Below are positions 16,598 through 27,237 of a stretch of DNA of 40,243 nucleotides, piece after piece (the first letter of the stretch is position 1; each line of letters begins with the position of its first letter). The notes below the pieces were generated by a model, which ran no database searches, was not told the DNA's origin, and saw only the letters and a program-made list of their open reading frames with translations. This DNA is from Methylibium sp. Lineage in GTDB: Bacteria; Pseudomonadota; Gammaproteobacteria; Burkholderiales; Burkholderiaceae_C. A program made the position numbers and the translations under genes. The stretch is from contig NZ_JACDCU010000003.1 in the NCBI RefSeq assembly GCF_013817365.1, positions 1 to 40,243 on the forward strand, in the 5' to 3' direction.

Positions 16598-17698
16598 TCA
16601 GCGGCCGCGCTCGAGGTAGCGCTTGCGCCGGAAATAGACCACCAGGCCGAGTGCCAAACCCAGCATCGCCGAGCTCGTGATCCACACGCCGGCGTTGCTG
16701 TGGACCAGTGGCAGGAAGTCGAAGTTCATGCCGAAGAAGCCGGTGATCAGGTTGAGCGGCATGAACACGGCGGTGAGCACGGTGAGCGTGCGCATGATCT
16801 CGGCGGTGCGGTTGCTCTGCGCCGAGAAGTGCATCTGCACCGCGCCCTCGGCCGAACCCTCGAGCCGTCGCACATGGGTGAGCACGCGCTCGATGTGCTC
16901 GAGCACGTCGCGCGAGCGCACCCGCAGCAGCTCGCGCTCGCGGCGCGCGGCGGGGTCGGGCTCGTCGGGCCATTCGTCGAGCGCGTCGATCCATTCGGAC
17001 ACGGCGCTGCGCTGGTCTTCGCACACGTCCTCCAGCAGGTGCAGGGCGTTGCGCGAATCGAGCAGCATCTGCCAGTCGCGGAAGTGGCTGCGCGGGCGGA
17101 ACAGCTCTTGCTGCAGATAGCCGAGCTGCTTGGTCAGCAGGCGCCGCAGCTCCAGGTAGCTGTCGACCATGTGGTTGACCATGCGTAGCATCAGGTCGGC
17201 CGGGCTCGACGGCAGCCGCGCGCCGGTGGTCCGTGCCTCGGCGCCCTGGCCGATCTGGCCGAGCCGGTTGGCGAAGAAGTCGCGCACCTGGCAGTCGGTG
17301 GGGTGCACGGTGATCAGCACGCGGTCGAATACCGCGAAACCGACCGGGCTGGTATCGATGGACGCGAGCGCCTGCCGGGCGCTGGCCACCGTGCCGCGGT
17401 TCTCGTCGGCGAAAAGGCTGCTGCTGCCGGTGCCCGCGGCCAAGCGGCGAAACACCATCACGTCGTACCAGGAGGTGTAGTCGAATGTGGACGGCAACTG
17501 GGTGTTGAGCAGATCGGAGATGTGCAGGTCGACGAGCTGGCCACCGGTCCAGCGCTGCAGCGCGTTCTGCAAGGTGGCCACGCCGACCTCGAACTCGCGC
17601 CGCGCGCTGCCAATCCACAAGTAGCCGCTGCGAGGCAGCCGGTCGGGCAGCTCCTGCAGTTCGGTGAACTGCTCGGCGCTGACATGAAAGATCCGCAT
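16598..17698 (-). CDS. corA: CorA-family divalent metal ion transporter
   Basis: A 366-residue inner-membrane magnesium/cobalt-type channel. The large N-terminal cytoplasmic domain is followed by two transmembrane helices near the C-terminus, with the diagnostic FGMNF motif at the end of the first. The start at MRIFHVSAEQF was chosen because the longer frame (17734) overlaps hemB; the ORF begins 7 bp after the hemB stop and is likely co-transcribed with it. The substrate may be Mg2+, Zn2+ or Co2+; this cannot be told from the sequence. The gene converges with the GGDEF-EAL gene. Confidence 0.88.
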   Translation of the reverse strand: MRIFHVSAEQFTELQELPDRLPRSGYLWIGSARREFEVGVATLQNALQRWTGGQLVDLHISDLLNTQLPSTFDYTSWYDVMVFRRLAAGTGSSSLFADENRGTVASARQALASIDTSPVGFAVFDRVLITVHPTDCQVRDFFANRLGQIGQGAEARTTGARLPSSPADLMLRMVNHMVDSYLELRRLLTKQLGYLQQELFRPRSHFRDWQMLLDSRNALHLLEDVCEDQRSAVSEWIDALDEWPDEPDPAARRERELLRVRSRDVLEHIERVLTHVRRLEGSAEGAVQMHFSAQSNRTAEIMRTLTVLTAVFMPLNLITGFFGMNFDFLPLVHSNAGVWITSSAMLGLALGLVVYFRRKRYLERGR

Positions 17699-17705
17699 CG
17701 GCCGA

Positions 17706-19432
<1,727 letters not shown>

Positions 19433-20590
19433 ATGCGCCCACGCTCGCTGCGTTCACAACCTCCGCAGGCGAACGCCGAGATCACTGCCGACCGCAGCTC
19501 GGCCTGGCCGCTGGCTGCCGTGTGTCTGTGCGTGATCGTCTATGCCAGCCTGCATCCCTTCTCGGGCTGGCGGCTACCGACGGGCAGCGCGGCCGGATGG
19601 CCCTGGCTGCCCTCGGCAATCGCCCAGAGCCAGTTCGATGTCGTTGCCAATCTGCTGGGCTATTTACCGCTCGGCGCGCTCCTTGCCGCTGGCGTTCTGC
19701 GCGACGGGCGCTCGCGCTGGCTCGCTTTCCTGGCCGCGGCGCTGGTGGCAGGCGCGCTGAGTTATGTGATGGAGTCCTTGCAGCACCTCCTGCCGCTTCG
19801 GGTGCCCTCGCGGGTGGACTGGGCGCTCAACACGGCCGGCGCAGCGGTCGGTGCGCTGATGGCCGCTGCAGCCGAGGCCTTGGGCGGGCTGGCGCGTTGG
19901 CAGCGCTGGCGTGAGCGCTGGTTCTTGCGGGGACCCGGCTTCGGGCTGGCGCTGTTGCTGCTGTGGCCTTTCGGCCTCCTGTTTCCGCCGCCGCTGCCCT
20001 TCGGCCTGGGCCAGGTGCTCGGTCGCGTCCGCGACGCGCTCGCCGGCGCGCTGACCGGCACCGCCTGGGACGGCTGGCTGCGTCCGAGCAGCGCGCTGCC
20101 GCCGGCGCCGCTCGCACCCGGCGTGGAACTGCTCGGTATCGTGGCCGGGCTGCTCGCGCCCTGCCTGCTCGCCTTCGCGCTCACGCGCCCCGGCGCCCGG
20201 CGCGTGATCCTGCTGGCCGGTGCGCTGCTGCTCGGCGCGGCGGCCACCACGCTGTCGACGGTGCTCAATTTCGGCCCAGACCACGCGCTGACCTGGCTCA
20301 CGCTGCCGGTCGTGCCCGGCTTTGCGGTGACGGTCGCGGTGGCCTTGCCTCTGGTCTTGCTGTCGGCGCGCAGCGCCGCGGCGCTGGCGTTGCCGGTGAT
20401 CAGCCTCGGTCTGGCGCTGGTCAATCTGGCGCCTGCCGATCCTTACTACGCGGCCAGCCTGCAAAGCTGGGAGCAGGGCCGCTTCATCCGTTTTCACGGC
20501 TTGTCGCAGTGGATCGGCTGGCTGTGGCCGTGGGCGACGCTGGTTTACCTGATCGGCCGCGTTGCGGCCCGTGACCCGGGCGAAACCTAG
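19433..20590 (+). CDS. VanZ-like integral membrane protein
   Basis: A 385-residue protein with many hydrophobic helices. The N-terminal 130 residues fit the VanZ family: VVANLLGYLPLGALL followed by LSYVMESLQHLLPLRVPSRVDWALNTAGAAVGAL. The C-terminal half adds further membrane helices, making it longer than classical VanZ. Function unknown; members may affect cell-envelope glycopeptide sensitivity, but no resistance role is implied here. The ATG immediately follows the hemJ TAG, so translation is probably coupled. Confidence 0.75.
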   Translation: MRPRSLRSQPPQANAEITADRSSAWPLAAVCLCVIVYASLHPFSGWRLPTGSAAGWPWLPSAIAQSQFDVVANLLGYLPLGALLAAGVLRDGRSRWLAFLAAALVAGALSYVMESLQHLLPLRVPSRVDWALNTAGAAVGALMAAAAEALGGLARWQRWRERWFLRGPGFGLALLLLWPFGLLFPPPLPFGLGQVLGRVRDALAGALTGTAWDGWLRPSSALPPAPLAPGVELLGIVAGLLAPCLLAFALTRPGARRVILLAGALLLGAAATTLSTVLNFGPDHALTWLTLPVVPGFAVTVAVALPLVLLSARSAAALALPVISLGLALVNLAPADPYYAASLQSWEQGRFIRFHGLSQWIGWLWPWATLVYLIGRVAARDPGET

Positions 20591-20599
20591 AATCCTGCG
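20588..20599 (+). promoter_or_regulatory. Possible leaderless promoter of the ferredoxin gene
   Basis: TAGAAT, whose TAG is also the stop codon of the VanZ-like gene, followed by 6 nt and the ATG. No ribosome site. Confidence 0.4.
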
Positions 20600-20923
20600 A
20601 TGAGCTACTACGAGCGCCACATTTTCTTTTGCCTGAACCAGCGCGACGGCGAAGCCTGCTGCGCCGATAGAGGCGCCGAGGCCGGTTTCTCGCGGTGCAA
20701 GTCGCGCGCCAAGGCCGCGGGGCTGATCGGCCCCGGCAAGCTGCGCGTCAACCGCGCGGGCTGCCTGGACCGCTGCGCCGGCGGGCCGGTGGCGGTGGTC
20801 TATCCGGAAGGCGTCTGGTACACCTTCGTGGACGAGGACGACATCGATGAGATCGTCGATTCGCACCTCGTGCACGGCCGTGTTGTCGAGCGGCTGCTTC
20901 TGCCGCCCGATGTCGGCCATTGA
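20600..20923 (+). CDS. Thioredoxin-like [2Fe-2S] ferredoxin
   Basis: A 107-residue protein of the thioredoxin-fold ferredoxin family. It carries cysteines at 11, 20, 21 and 33, and the conserved C-terminal pair in NRAGCLDRCAGGPVAVVYPEG that with two N-terminal cysteines should bind the cluster. It is an electron carrier; partner unknown. It lies directly before a hydrolase gene on the same strand and its start has no Shine-Dalgarno but a TAGAAT at -12. Confidence 0.85.
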   Translation: MSYYERHIFFCLNQRDGEACCADRGAEAGFSRCKSRAKAAGLIGPGKLRVNRAGCLDRCAGGPVAVVYPEGVWYTFVDEDDIDEIVDSHLVHGRVVERLLLPPDVGH

Positions 20924-20945
20924 GCCGAAGCTAGGCGACGTCCGA

Positions 20946-21602
20946 ATGAACGCACAAACGCAGCGCCTCGTGCTGCCCGGCCCGGCCGGTGACATCGAAT
21001 GCGCCGTAGACCAGCCGGCCGCGGCGGCGGGCGGGCATCTCGCTGCGCCCTCTGCGCTGATGGTGATCTGCCATCCCCACCCCCAGCATGGCGGCACGCT
21101 CGACAACAAGGTGGTGCAGACCCTGGCGCGCGCCGGGCTGGCGCTGGGCTATCGGACGGTGCGCTTCAACTTCCGCGGCGTGGGCGCTTCGGCCGGTGCC
21201 TGGGACGAGGGCCGCGGCGAGATCGACGACGCCTTGGCCGTGATCGAGGCCAGCCGTGCGGTAGACGGCGTCGCGGCCCTGCCTTGGGTGCTGGCCGGCT
21301 TTTCTTTCGGCGGCTATGTCGCGGCCAGCGCCGCGGCGAGGCTGCATGAGGCGGGTGGCGCCCCCGACCGGCTGGCCCTGATCGCGCCATCGACGCTCAA
21401 GCAGACCGTGCCCGCCGTGCCGCAGGACACTCTGGTCATCCACGGCGAGGCCGACGACGTGGTGCCGCTCGCGGCCACGCTCGACTGGGCCCGGCCGCAG
21501 ACGATTCCGGTCACCGTGATTCCCGGTGTCGGCCATTTCTTTCACGGGCAGCTCGCGCTGCTCAAATCGCTGGTGGTGCGCGCCTGGTCGCAAGCTCTGT
21601 GA
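20946..21602 (+). CDS. Alpha/beta hydrolase
   Basis: A 218-residue alpha/beta hydrolase of the short COG2945-like type. It contains HPHPQHGGTLDNKVV near the start, the nucleophile elbow GFSFGGY, an acidic HGEADDVV and the catalytic histidine in GVGHFFHGQ. These are Ser-Asp-His in the expected order. The start ATG 23 bp after the ferredoxin stop was chosen; an upstream ATG (20910) overlaps the ferredoxin. Substrate unknown; probably cytoplasmic because no signal peptide is seen. Confidence 0.85.
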   Translation: MNAQTQRLVLPGPAGDIECAVDQPAAAAGGHLAAPSALMVICHPHPQHGGTLDNKVVQTLARAGLALGYRTVRFNFRGVGASAGAWDEGRGEIDDALAVIEASRAVDGVAALPWVLAGFSFGGYVAASAAARLHEAGGAPDRLALIAPSTLKQTVPAVPQDTLVIHGEADDVVPLAATLDWARPQTIPVTVIPGVGHFFHGQLALLKSLVVRAWSQAL

Positions 21603-21653
21603 ACCGAATCGCGCCACTGCACTCCATCTCCGCTTTCCGCTCCCAAGACCCTC

Positions 21654-22796
21654 ATGAAAAGACTGTTTGCCCTGCTGTTCGCCTTCGCCGTTGCCGCCGC
21701 ACAGGCGCAGGCACCGCAAGCGCCCGAGATCGCGGCGCGCTCCTTCCTGCTGTTCGACGTCACCACCAACCAGGTGCTGGCGGCCAAGAATCCGGACGAG
21801 CCGGTCGAGCCGGCCTCGCTGACCAAGCTGATGAGCGGCTATCTGGTCTTTCAGGCGCTGCGCGACAAGAAGCTCACGCTCGAGCAGACGCTGCAGGTCT
21901 CGGAGCGTGCCTGGCGCACCGGCATGACCGGCGCTTCGCGCACCTTCCTGCCGCTGAACAGCCAGGTGGCGGTCGATGATTTGCTCAAGGGCATGATCGT
22001 GCAGAGCGGCAACGATGCGACCGTGGTCTTGGCCGAGGGCGTCGGCGGCACTTACGAGCAGTTCGTGGAGATGATGAACCGCCAGGCCCAGGCCTTCGGC
22101 CTCAAGGCGACCAGCTTCAAGAATCCTGAGGGCCTGACCGCGTCCGGCCACACCAGCACGGCGCGTGATCTGGCCCTGATCGCCACCCGTCTGGTGCGCG
22201 ACTTTCCCGAGTACCTGCACTACTACTCGACCAAAGAGTTCACCTACAACAAGATCAAGCAGAACAACCGCAACCTGCTGCTCTACCGCGACCCGAGCGT
22301 CGACGGCCTGAAGACGGGGTACACCGACGCAGCCGGCTATTGCCTCATCACCACCGCCCGGCGTGACTTTCCGAACGGCCAGCGCCGCTTGATCAGCGTG
22401 GCGCTGGGTGCGGCCTCGGCCGAGGCGCGCGCCAATGAAAGCCAGAAGCTGCTCAACTGGGGCTTCGCTTCCTTCGACGCGGTCAAGCTGTTCGAGGCCA
22501 ACCAGGCCGTCGTAAGCCCGGCCGTCTGGAAAGGCGCCAGCAATACCGCCAAGCTGGGCAGCGCCCAGGCGGTAGTGGTCAGCGTGCCCAAGGGCGAAGG
22601 CGACAAGCTCAAGACCGACATTTCCCGCACCGATCCGCTGGTGGCCCCCCTCGCCAAGGGCCAGGTGGTCGGCAGCATCAAGGTGAGTGCGGCCGGCGCC
22701 ACCGTGGTCGAAGTGCCGCTGGCGGTGCTCGAGCCCGTCGAGCAGGCGGGGCTGCTCGGCCGCGCGTGGGACGCACTGCGCTTGTGGATACAGTGA
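21654..22796 (+). CDS. dacC: D-alanyl-D-alanine carboxypeptidase (PBP5/6 type)
   Basis: A 380-residue periplasmic serine carboxypeptidase that removes the terminal D-Ala from peptidoglycan stem peptides. It has a signal peptide ending around AAAQAQA, S55-LTK (EPASLTKLM), SGN (VQSGNDATV) and KTG (GLKTGYTDAAGY) motifs, and a C-terminal beta domain followed by an amphipathic tail (LLGRAWDALRLWIQ) that would sit on the membrane. It starts a four-gene run with the D-amino-acid aminotransferase, ybeD and lipB, a layout seen in related bacteria. The gene symbol could equally be dacA. Confidence 0.92.
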   Translation: MKRLFALLFAFAVAAAQAQAPQAPEIAARSFLLFDVTTNQVLAAKNPDEPVEPASLTKLMSGYLVFQALRDKKLTLEQTLQVSERAWRTGMTGASRTFLPLNSQVAVDDLLKGMIVQSGNDATVVLAEGVGGTYEQFVEMMNRQAQAFGLKATSFKNPEGLTASGHTSTARDLALIATRLVRDFPEYLHYYSTKEFTYNKIKQNNRNLLLYRDPSVDGLKTGYTDAAGYCLITTARRDFPNGQRRLISVALGAASAEARANESQKLLNWGFASFDAVKLFEANQAVVSPAVWKGASNTAKLGSAQAVVVSVPKGEGDKLKTDISRTDPLVAPLAKGQVVGSIKVSAAGATVVEVPLAVLEPVEQAGLLGRAWDALRLWIQ

Positions 22797-22824
22797 AACG
22801 CTTGCGGCGGCCCGCCGTCCGACC

Positions 22825-22836
22825 TAGGCTGCACCC
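22825..22836 (+). promoter_or_regulatory. Possible -10 element 6 nt before the aminotransferase start
   Basis: TAGGCT then 6 nt then ATG, matching the pattern of other starts here. The consensus match is weaker and dacC lies close upstream, so an operon is also possible. Confidence 0.25.
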
Positions 22837-23748
22837 ATGAACGATCTGCCGAACTCCATCCCTGCGGCCGTGGCCGACGCCCTGTGCTACCTGAACGGCG
22901 AGTACACGCCGCTGCGCGAGGCCCGGGTGAGCGTGCTCGACCGCGGCTTCCTGTTCGGCGACGGCCTCTACGAGGTCGTGCCGGTGTATGGGCGTCGCCT
23001 GTTTCGCTTCGACGAGCATCTGGCCCGGCTGGAGCGCAGCTGCGCCAAGGTGCGCATCACCAACCCGCACGACGCGCCGCAGTGGCTGGAGCGCATGCGC
23101 CGGCTGATCGCGGCGCAGTACGAGGCCAGCGGTGCCACTGACCAGTTGATCTATCTGCAGATCACCCGCGGCGTCGCGGTGCGCGATCACGTGATGCCCA
23201 AGGATCTGCCGCCCACCGTCTTCATGATGGCCAGCGTGATGAAGCCGCCAACCGCGGAGCAGCGCCACGCCGGCGTCGCCTGCATCACCGCGCGCGACTT
23301 CCGCTGGGAGCGAGGCGACATCAAGTCCATTTCGCTGCTCGGCAACGTCATGGCACGCCAGTTGTCGGCCGACCACGGCGCCGAGGAAACGGTGATGTTG
23401 CGCGACGGCTTCCTGACGGAAGCCGCGGCGTGCAACGTGTGGATGGTCAAGGACGGCGCCCTCATCGGCCCACCCAAGAGCGAGCATGTGCTCGAGGGCG
23501 TGCGTTTCGAGTTGCTGCGCGAGCTCTGCGAGGACGAAGGCATCGCCTACAGCCTGCGGCCGATCAGCGAGGGCGAACTGCTCGCCGCTGACGAGCTGCT
23601 GCTCAGCTCCGCGACCAAGGAGATCCTGCCGGTGACGCGCCTGGATGGGGAGCCGGTCGGCCACGGTGCGCTGGGCGGCAAGCCCGGCCCCGTCTATGCC
23701 CGCCTGTACGAGGCCTACCAGCGCGCCAAGGCCAGCCAGTCGATCTGA
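22837..23748 (+). CDS. dat: D-amino acid aminotransferase (fold type IV PLP enzyme)
   Basis: A 303-residue PLP-dependent transaminase in the branched-chain/D-amino-acid family. The fold type IV signature includes LDRGFLFGDGLYEVVPVYG, the active lysine K163 in GDIKSISLLGN, and the glycine-rich region around FLTEAAACNVWMV. It is expected to interconvert D-alanine, D-glutamate and the 2-oxoacids. It follows dacC with only 40 bp in between, which suggests use of D-amino acids for, or recycled from, peptidoglycan. The exact substrate cannot be told from the sequence. Confidence 0.88.
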   Translation: MNDLPNSIPAAVADALCYLNGEYTPLREARVSVLDRGFLFGDGLYEVVPVYGRRLFRFDEHLARLERSCAKVRITNPHDAPQWLERMRRLIAAQYEASGATDQLIYLQITRGVAVRDHVMPKDLPPTVFMMASVMKPPTAEQRHAGVACITARDFRWERGDIKSISLLGNVMARQLSADHGAEETVMLRDGFLTEAAACNVWMVKDGALIGPPKSEHVLEGVRFELLRELCEDEGIAYSLRPISEGELLAADELLLSSATKEILPVTRLDGEPVGHGALGGKPGPVYARLYEAYQRAKASQSI

Positions 23749-23805
23749 GAGGGTGCGAGGCGCTTTCGCGGTTGACTCGGCCGCCGATGCCTTCATCTGC
23801 GAGAG

Positions 23806-24105
23806 ATGCAGCCGACCATGCCCGCCGTCCCACCCGACATTCCGCCCGAAGCGTCGCTGATCGAATACCCCAGCGCCTTTCCGATCAAGGTGATGGGCGT
23901 CAACGAAGACGGGTTCGCGCAGGCGATGGCCGAAATCGCCCGCCGCTTCGACCCGTCCTTCGACCCGGCGACGGTGGAGATGCGGCCCAGCAAGGGCAAC
24001 AAGTACCTGGGCCTGACCCTCACCGTCACAGCCATCAGCCGCGAACAGCTCGACGACCTGTACCGCGCGCTCGGTGCGCATCCCTCGGTCAAGGTGGTGC
24101 TTTGA
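23806..24105 (+). CDS. ybeD: YbeD/DUF493 family protein
   Basis: A 99-residue protein with the DUF493 pattern: [14 protein letters not shown], a central [20 protein letters not shown] and a C-terminal [14 protein letters not shown]. The fold resembles ACT domains and may be regulatory, but function is not established. It sits immediately upstream of lipB, as ybeD does in E. coli. A second ATG at 23818 is another possible start. Confidence 0.88.
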   Translation: MQPTMPAVPPDIPPEASLIEYPSAFPIKVMGVNEDGFAQAMAEIARRFDPSFDPATVEMRPSKGNKYLGLTLTVTAISREQLDDLYRALGAHPSVKVVL

Positions 24106-24124
24106 CCACAGCGCTTGCGGCGTG

Positions 24125-24142
24125 TGCGCAGCGGACTGCGCA
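24125..24142. other. Hairpin just upstream of lipB
   Basis: TGCGCAG-CGGA-CTGCGCA, a perfect 7-bp inverted repeat 15 nt before the lipB GTG. It could affect lipB translation. No U-tract, so not a normal terminator. Confidence 0.35.
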
Positions 24143-24157
24143 GCCGCAGCACAGCGC

Positions 24158-24826
24158 GTGAAGATCCTGCGCCTGGGCCGCGTCGATTACGCGGTCACGG
24201 CCGGCGCGATGCGCGCCTTCACTGACGCGCGCAACGCCGAAACGCCCGATGAGCTGTGGCTGTGCGAGCACCCGCCGGTGTTCACGCAGGGGATTGCCGG
24301 CAAGGCCGAGCACGTGCTCGACGCCGGCGCCGTCCCGGTCGTTCAGACCAACCGCGGCGGGCAAGTCACTTACCACGGGCCCGGCCAGGTCATTGCCTAT
24401 CCGCTGGTCGATCTGCGCCGGCTCGGCCTGCATGCCAAGGAATACGTGTTCCGGCTCGAGCAGGCGCTGCTGAAGACGCTGGAGGCCCATGGCGTCACCG
24501 GCCATCGTGTGGCCGGTGCGCCCGGCGTTTACGTGAACCTGGCCGATCCGTTCGGCCACGGCACGCTGCCCGAGCCGCGCGATGCGCGCGACCCCTGGCG
24601 CTGCATCGGCAAGATTGCCGCGTTGGGCATCAAGATCAGCCGCGGCTGCAGCTACCACGGCGCCGCGCTCAACGTGGCGATGGACCTGAGCCCCTTTGCG
24701 CGCATCAATCCCTGCGGCTACGCAGGGCTCGCGACGGTCGATCTTTCTACAATCGGCGTCGTCACCGACTGGGACGCTGCCGCCGATTCGCTCGCCGCGC
24801 GGCTGGCGAACTACCTGAGCCCCTGA
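24158..24826 (+). CDS. lipB: Octanoyl-ACP:protein N-octanoyltransferase
   Basis: LipB moves octanoate from acyl-ACP to lipoyl domains, the first step of lipoate assembly. The 222-residue protein from a GTG start reads [13 protein letters not shown], the usual N-terminus; the 250-residue frame was trimmed accordingly. Motifs: [27 protein letters not shown], the lysine in [12 protein letters not shown] and the acyl-accepting cysteine in INPCGYAGL. It precedes lipA, which finishes the pathway. Confidence 0.93.
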   Translation: MKILRLGRVDYAVTAGAMRAFTDARNAETPDELWLCEHPPVFTQGIAGKAEHVLDAGAVPVVQTNRGGQVTYHGPGQVIAYPLVDLRRLGLHAKEYVFRLEQALLKTLEAHGVTGHRVAGAPGVYVNLADPFGHGTLPEPRDARDPWRCIGKIAALGIKISRGCSYHGAALNVAMDLSPFARINPCGYAGLATVDLSTIGVVTDWDAAADSLAARLANYLSP

Positions 24827-24850
24827 AAAACTCCCACCGATCGAACCTCC

Positions 24851-25849
24851 ATGACCACCGATTCCTCCGCGGCCTTCGCCTCGGCCGCCGCCCCTGCGGC
24901 CTACGACCCGAGCGCCAAGCAAAAGGCGCAGGCCAAGACCGCGCGCATTCCGATCAAGGTGGTGCCGGCCGAGGTGCTCAAGAAGCCCGATTGGATCCGC
25001 GTCAAGGCCGGCTCGCCCACCACGCGCTTCTACGAGATCAAGCAGATCCTGCGCGAGCACAAGCTGCACACGGTGTGCGAGGAAGCCTCCTGCCCGAACA
25101 TCGGCGAGTGCTTCGGCAAGGGCACGGCCACCTTCATGATCATGGGCGACAAGTGCACGCGGCGTTGCCCGTTCTGCGACGTCGGCCACGGTCGACCTGA
25201 CCCGCTCGACGCTGACGAGCCGCTCAACATGGCCAGGACCATCGCAGCCCTCCGGCTCAAATACGTCGTCATCACCAGTGTGGATCGCGATGACCTGCGC
25301 GACGGCGGCGCGGCGCATTTTGTGCAGTGCATCCAGAAGGTCCGTGAGCTGTCGCCGGCCACACAGATCGAGATCCTCACGCCCGACTTCCGCGGCCGCA
25401 TGGACCGCGCGCTGGAGATCCTGAAGGCGGCGCCGCCCGACGTGATGAACCACAACATTGAAACGGTGCCACGCCTGTACAAGGAGGCGCGCCCCGGTTC
25501 GGACTACGCGTTCTCGCTCAACCTGCTCGAGCGGTTCAAGGAACTCGCGCCGGGCGTGCCGACCAAGAGCGGGTTGATGGTCGGCCTGGGTGAAACCGAC
25601 GACGAGATCCTGGCGGTGATGGGCGACATGCGCGCCCACGGCATCGACATGCTCACGCTCGGCCAGTACCTCGCGCCCAGCGGCCACCACTTGCCGGTAC
25701 GCCGCTACGTCCATCCCGACACCTTCAGGATGTTCGAGGCCGAGGCGAAGGCCATGGGCTTCAGCCATGCCGCCGTCGGCGCGCTGGTGCGTTCGAGCTA
25801 CCACGCCGACGCGCAGGCGCACGCGGCAGGCGTCGCCAGCCTGCCCTGA
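24851..25849 (+). CDS. lipA: Lipoyl synthase
   Basis: A 332-residue radical SAM enzyme that inserts two sulphurs into octanoylated proteins. Two cluster-binding sites are present: the auxiliary [12 protein letters not shown] and the radical [11 protein letters not shown]. The C-terminal RSSYHAD carries the conserved serine ligand region. It is next to lipB with 24 bp between them and is likely co-transcribed. The N-terminal Ala-rich stretch of about 30 residues is typical of this group. Confidence 0.96.
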   Translation: MTTDSSAAFASAAAPAAYDPSAKQKAQAKTARIPIKVVPAEVLKKPDWIRVKAGSPTTRFYEIKQILREHKLHTVCEEASCPNIGECFGKGTATFMIMGDKCTRRCPFCDVGHGRPDPLDADEPLNMARTIAALRLKYVVITSVDRDDLRDGGAAHFVQCIQKVRELSPATQIEILTPDFRGRMDRALEILKAAPPDVMNHNIETVPRLYKEARPGSDYAFSLNLLERFKELAPGVPTKSGLMVGLGETDDEILAVMGDMRAHGIDMLTLGQYLAPSGHHLPVRRYVHPDTFRMFEAEAKAMGFSHAAVGALVRSSYHADAQAHAAGVASLP

Positions 25850-26010
25850 CCGGCTTGCACGAATGAGCCGGCAGCACGTGGCCGGGGGCGCGACGGATCG
25901 GCGCGCGCCGCACACGTTCGACCTGAACCGGTGCGTCGGGGCTTTGGCGCGAGGTCCGCAGACTAGCGGGGCTCAACTCGCCTCGGCGTCGTGCCGGCGG
26001 CTTCGGCCGT

Positions 26011-26511
26011 TCAGCTCTCGGCGAGCAGTTCGCCCACCAGTGCGTGCAGTTCCTCGAAATCAGGCTCGCCGAGATAGCGCTTGACAACCTCCCCGCGCTT
26101 GTTGATCAACACGCTGGTGGGAGTGAGTTGCACATCGCCGAAGCTGCGCGCGATCGAGCCGTCGAGGTCCATCGTGACCAGGAACGGCAGCTTGCGCGTC
26201 TCGACGAAGTTCACGACGTAGGCTGGCGGGTCGTAGCTCATCGCCACGGCGAGCGTCTGGTAGCCGCGCGACTGGAACTTCTCGTGCGTGGCGATCAGTT
26301 CGGGCATCTCCTTGACGCAGGTCACGCAACTCGTGGCCCAGAAGTTCACGAGCACGACTTGGCCGCGCAATTGCTCGGTGCTGTGCGTGGAGCCGTCGAG
26401 CAGCGTGTAGGGCACGGTGGGCGCGAGCGGCTTGTCGGTCAAGGTCACGAAGGCCGCCGCGCCGATTGCCAAGACCACGGCAGTAGCGGCAAGATGGCGA
26501 ATGAGTTTCAT
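26011..26511 (-). CDS. TlpA-like thiol-disulphide oxidoreductase
   Basis: A 166-residue membrane-anchored thioredoxin-like protein. It starts with a short hydrophobic anchor (MKLIRHLAATAVVLAIGAAAF) and has the redox motif CVTC in FWATSCVTCVKEMPE and the cis-proline segment around LTPTSVLIN. It is probably periplasmic and acts on cytochrome or disulphide-related partners. A second ATG 15 nt upstream (26526) is possible, and it would share its CATG with the start of the divergent DUF4197 gene. Confidence 0.85.
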   Translation of the reverse strand: MKLIRHLAATAVVLAIGAAAFVTLTDKPLAPTVPYTLLDGSTHSTEQLRGQVVLVNFWATSCVTCVKEMPELIATHEKFQSRGYQTLAVAMSYDPPAYVVNFVETRKLPFLVTMDLDGSIARSFGDVQLTPTSVLINKRGEVVKRYLGEPDFEELHALVGELLAES

Positions 26512-26524
26512 TGAGGAGGCAGTC

Positions 26525-27211
26525 ATGGATCGACGTCAGTTTACGGGTCAGCTCGCCGCCGGTGTGGCCCTGTGGGTTTGGGCAGCACAGGCGCGCGCGC
26601 TTTCGCTCACCGATGCCGACGCACGCGCCGGCCTCAAGGCGGTGCTCGAGCGGGGGGCCACTGCGGCCGTAAGCCTGCTCGGCAGGACCGACGGCTTTCT
26701 CGGCAATCCGAAGGTCCGCATCGCGCTGCCCTCCGGCGTCGATAGTGCGGCCAAGCTGTTGCGGGGCATCGGGCAGGGCCAGAAGGTCGACGAGCTCGTG
26801 ACTGCCATGAATCGCGCCGCCGAGGCGGCCGTGCCGCAGTCCCGGCAGTTGCTGAGCGATGCGGTGGCGCGGATGTCGGTGACCGACGCGAAAAAGATCC
26901 TGACCGGCGGCGACACCTCGGTGACGCAGTTCTTCGCCGACAAGACGCGCAAGCCGCTGGGCGCGACCTTCCTGCCGATCGTCACGGAGCAGACCGAAAA
27001 AGTGGCTCTGGCCGACAAGTACAACGCGGTCGCCGGCAGGGCGGCCGGCTTCGGGCTCCTGAACAGGAACGACGCCAACATTCAGCAGTACGTGACCGGC
27101 AAGACGCTCGACGGCCTGTACCTGATGATCGGCGAGGAAGAGAAGAAGATCCGACGCGACCCGGTGAGCACCGGCAGCGATCTGCTGAAGAAGGTGTTCG
27201 GCTCGATCTGA
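26525..27211 (+). CDS. DUF4197 family protein
   Basis: A 228-residue secreted or envelope protein with an N-terminal signal sequence (FTGQLAAGVALWVWAAQARA) and the body typical of DUF4197: ALKAVLERGATAAVSLLG-like start, NPKVRIALP and TGKTLDGLYLMIGEEEKKIRRDP near the C-terminus. The start has a strong GAGGAGG ribosome site 6 nt upstream. Function unknown. It is divergent from the TlpA-like gene with only 13 bp between start codons. Confidence 0.85.
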   Translation: MDRRQFTGQLAAGVALWVWAAQARALSLTDADARAGLKAVLERGATAAVSLLGRTDGFLGNPKVRIALPSGVDSAAKLLRGIGQGQKVDELVTAMNRAAEAAVPQSRQLLSDAVARMSVTDAKKILTGGDTSVTQFFADKTRKPLGATFLPIVTEQTEKVALADKYNAVAGRAAGFGLLNRNDANIQQYVTGKTLDGLYLMIGEEEKKIRRDPVSTGSDLLKKVFGSI

Positions 27212-27237
27212 ACCGGCGTGCCGTTGCCGCGGCGCGG

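Noticed and set aside
16572-16606. Small inverted repeat between the GGDEF-EAL gene and corA
   Set aside because: Stem is short and no T-run; too weak to call a terminator.
24089-25915. 608-residue minus-strand ORF
   Set aside because: Antisense to lipB and lipA, both of which have clear motifs.
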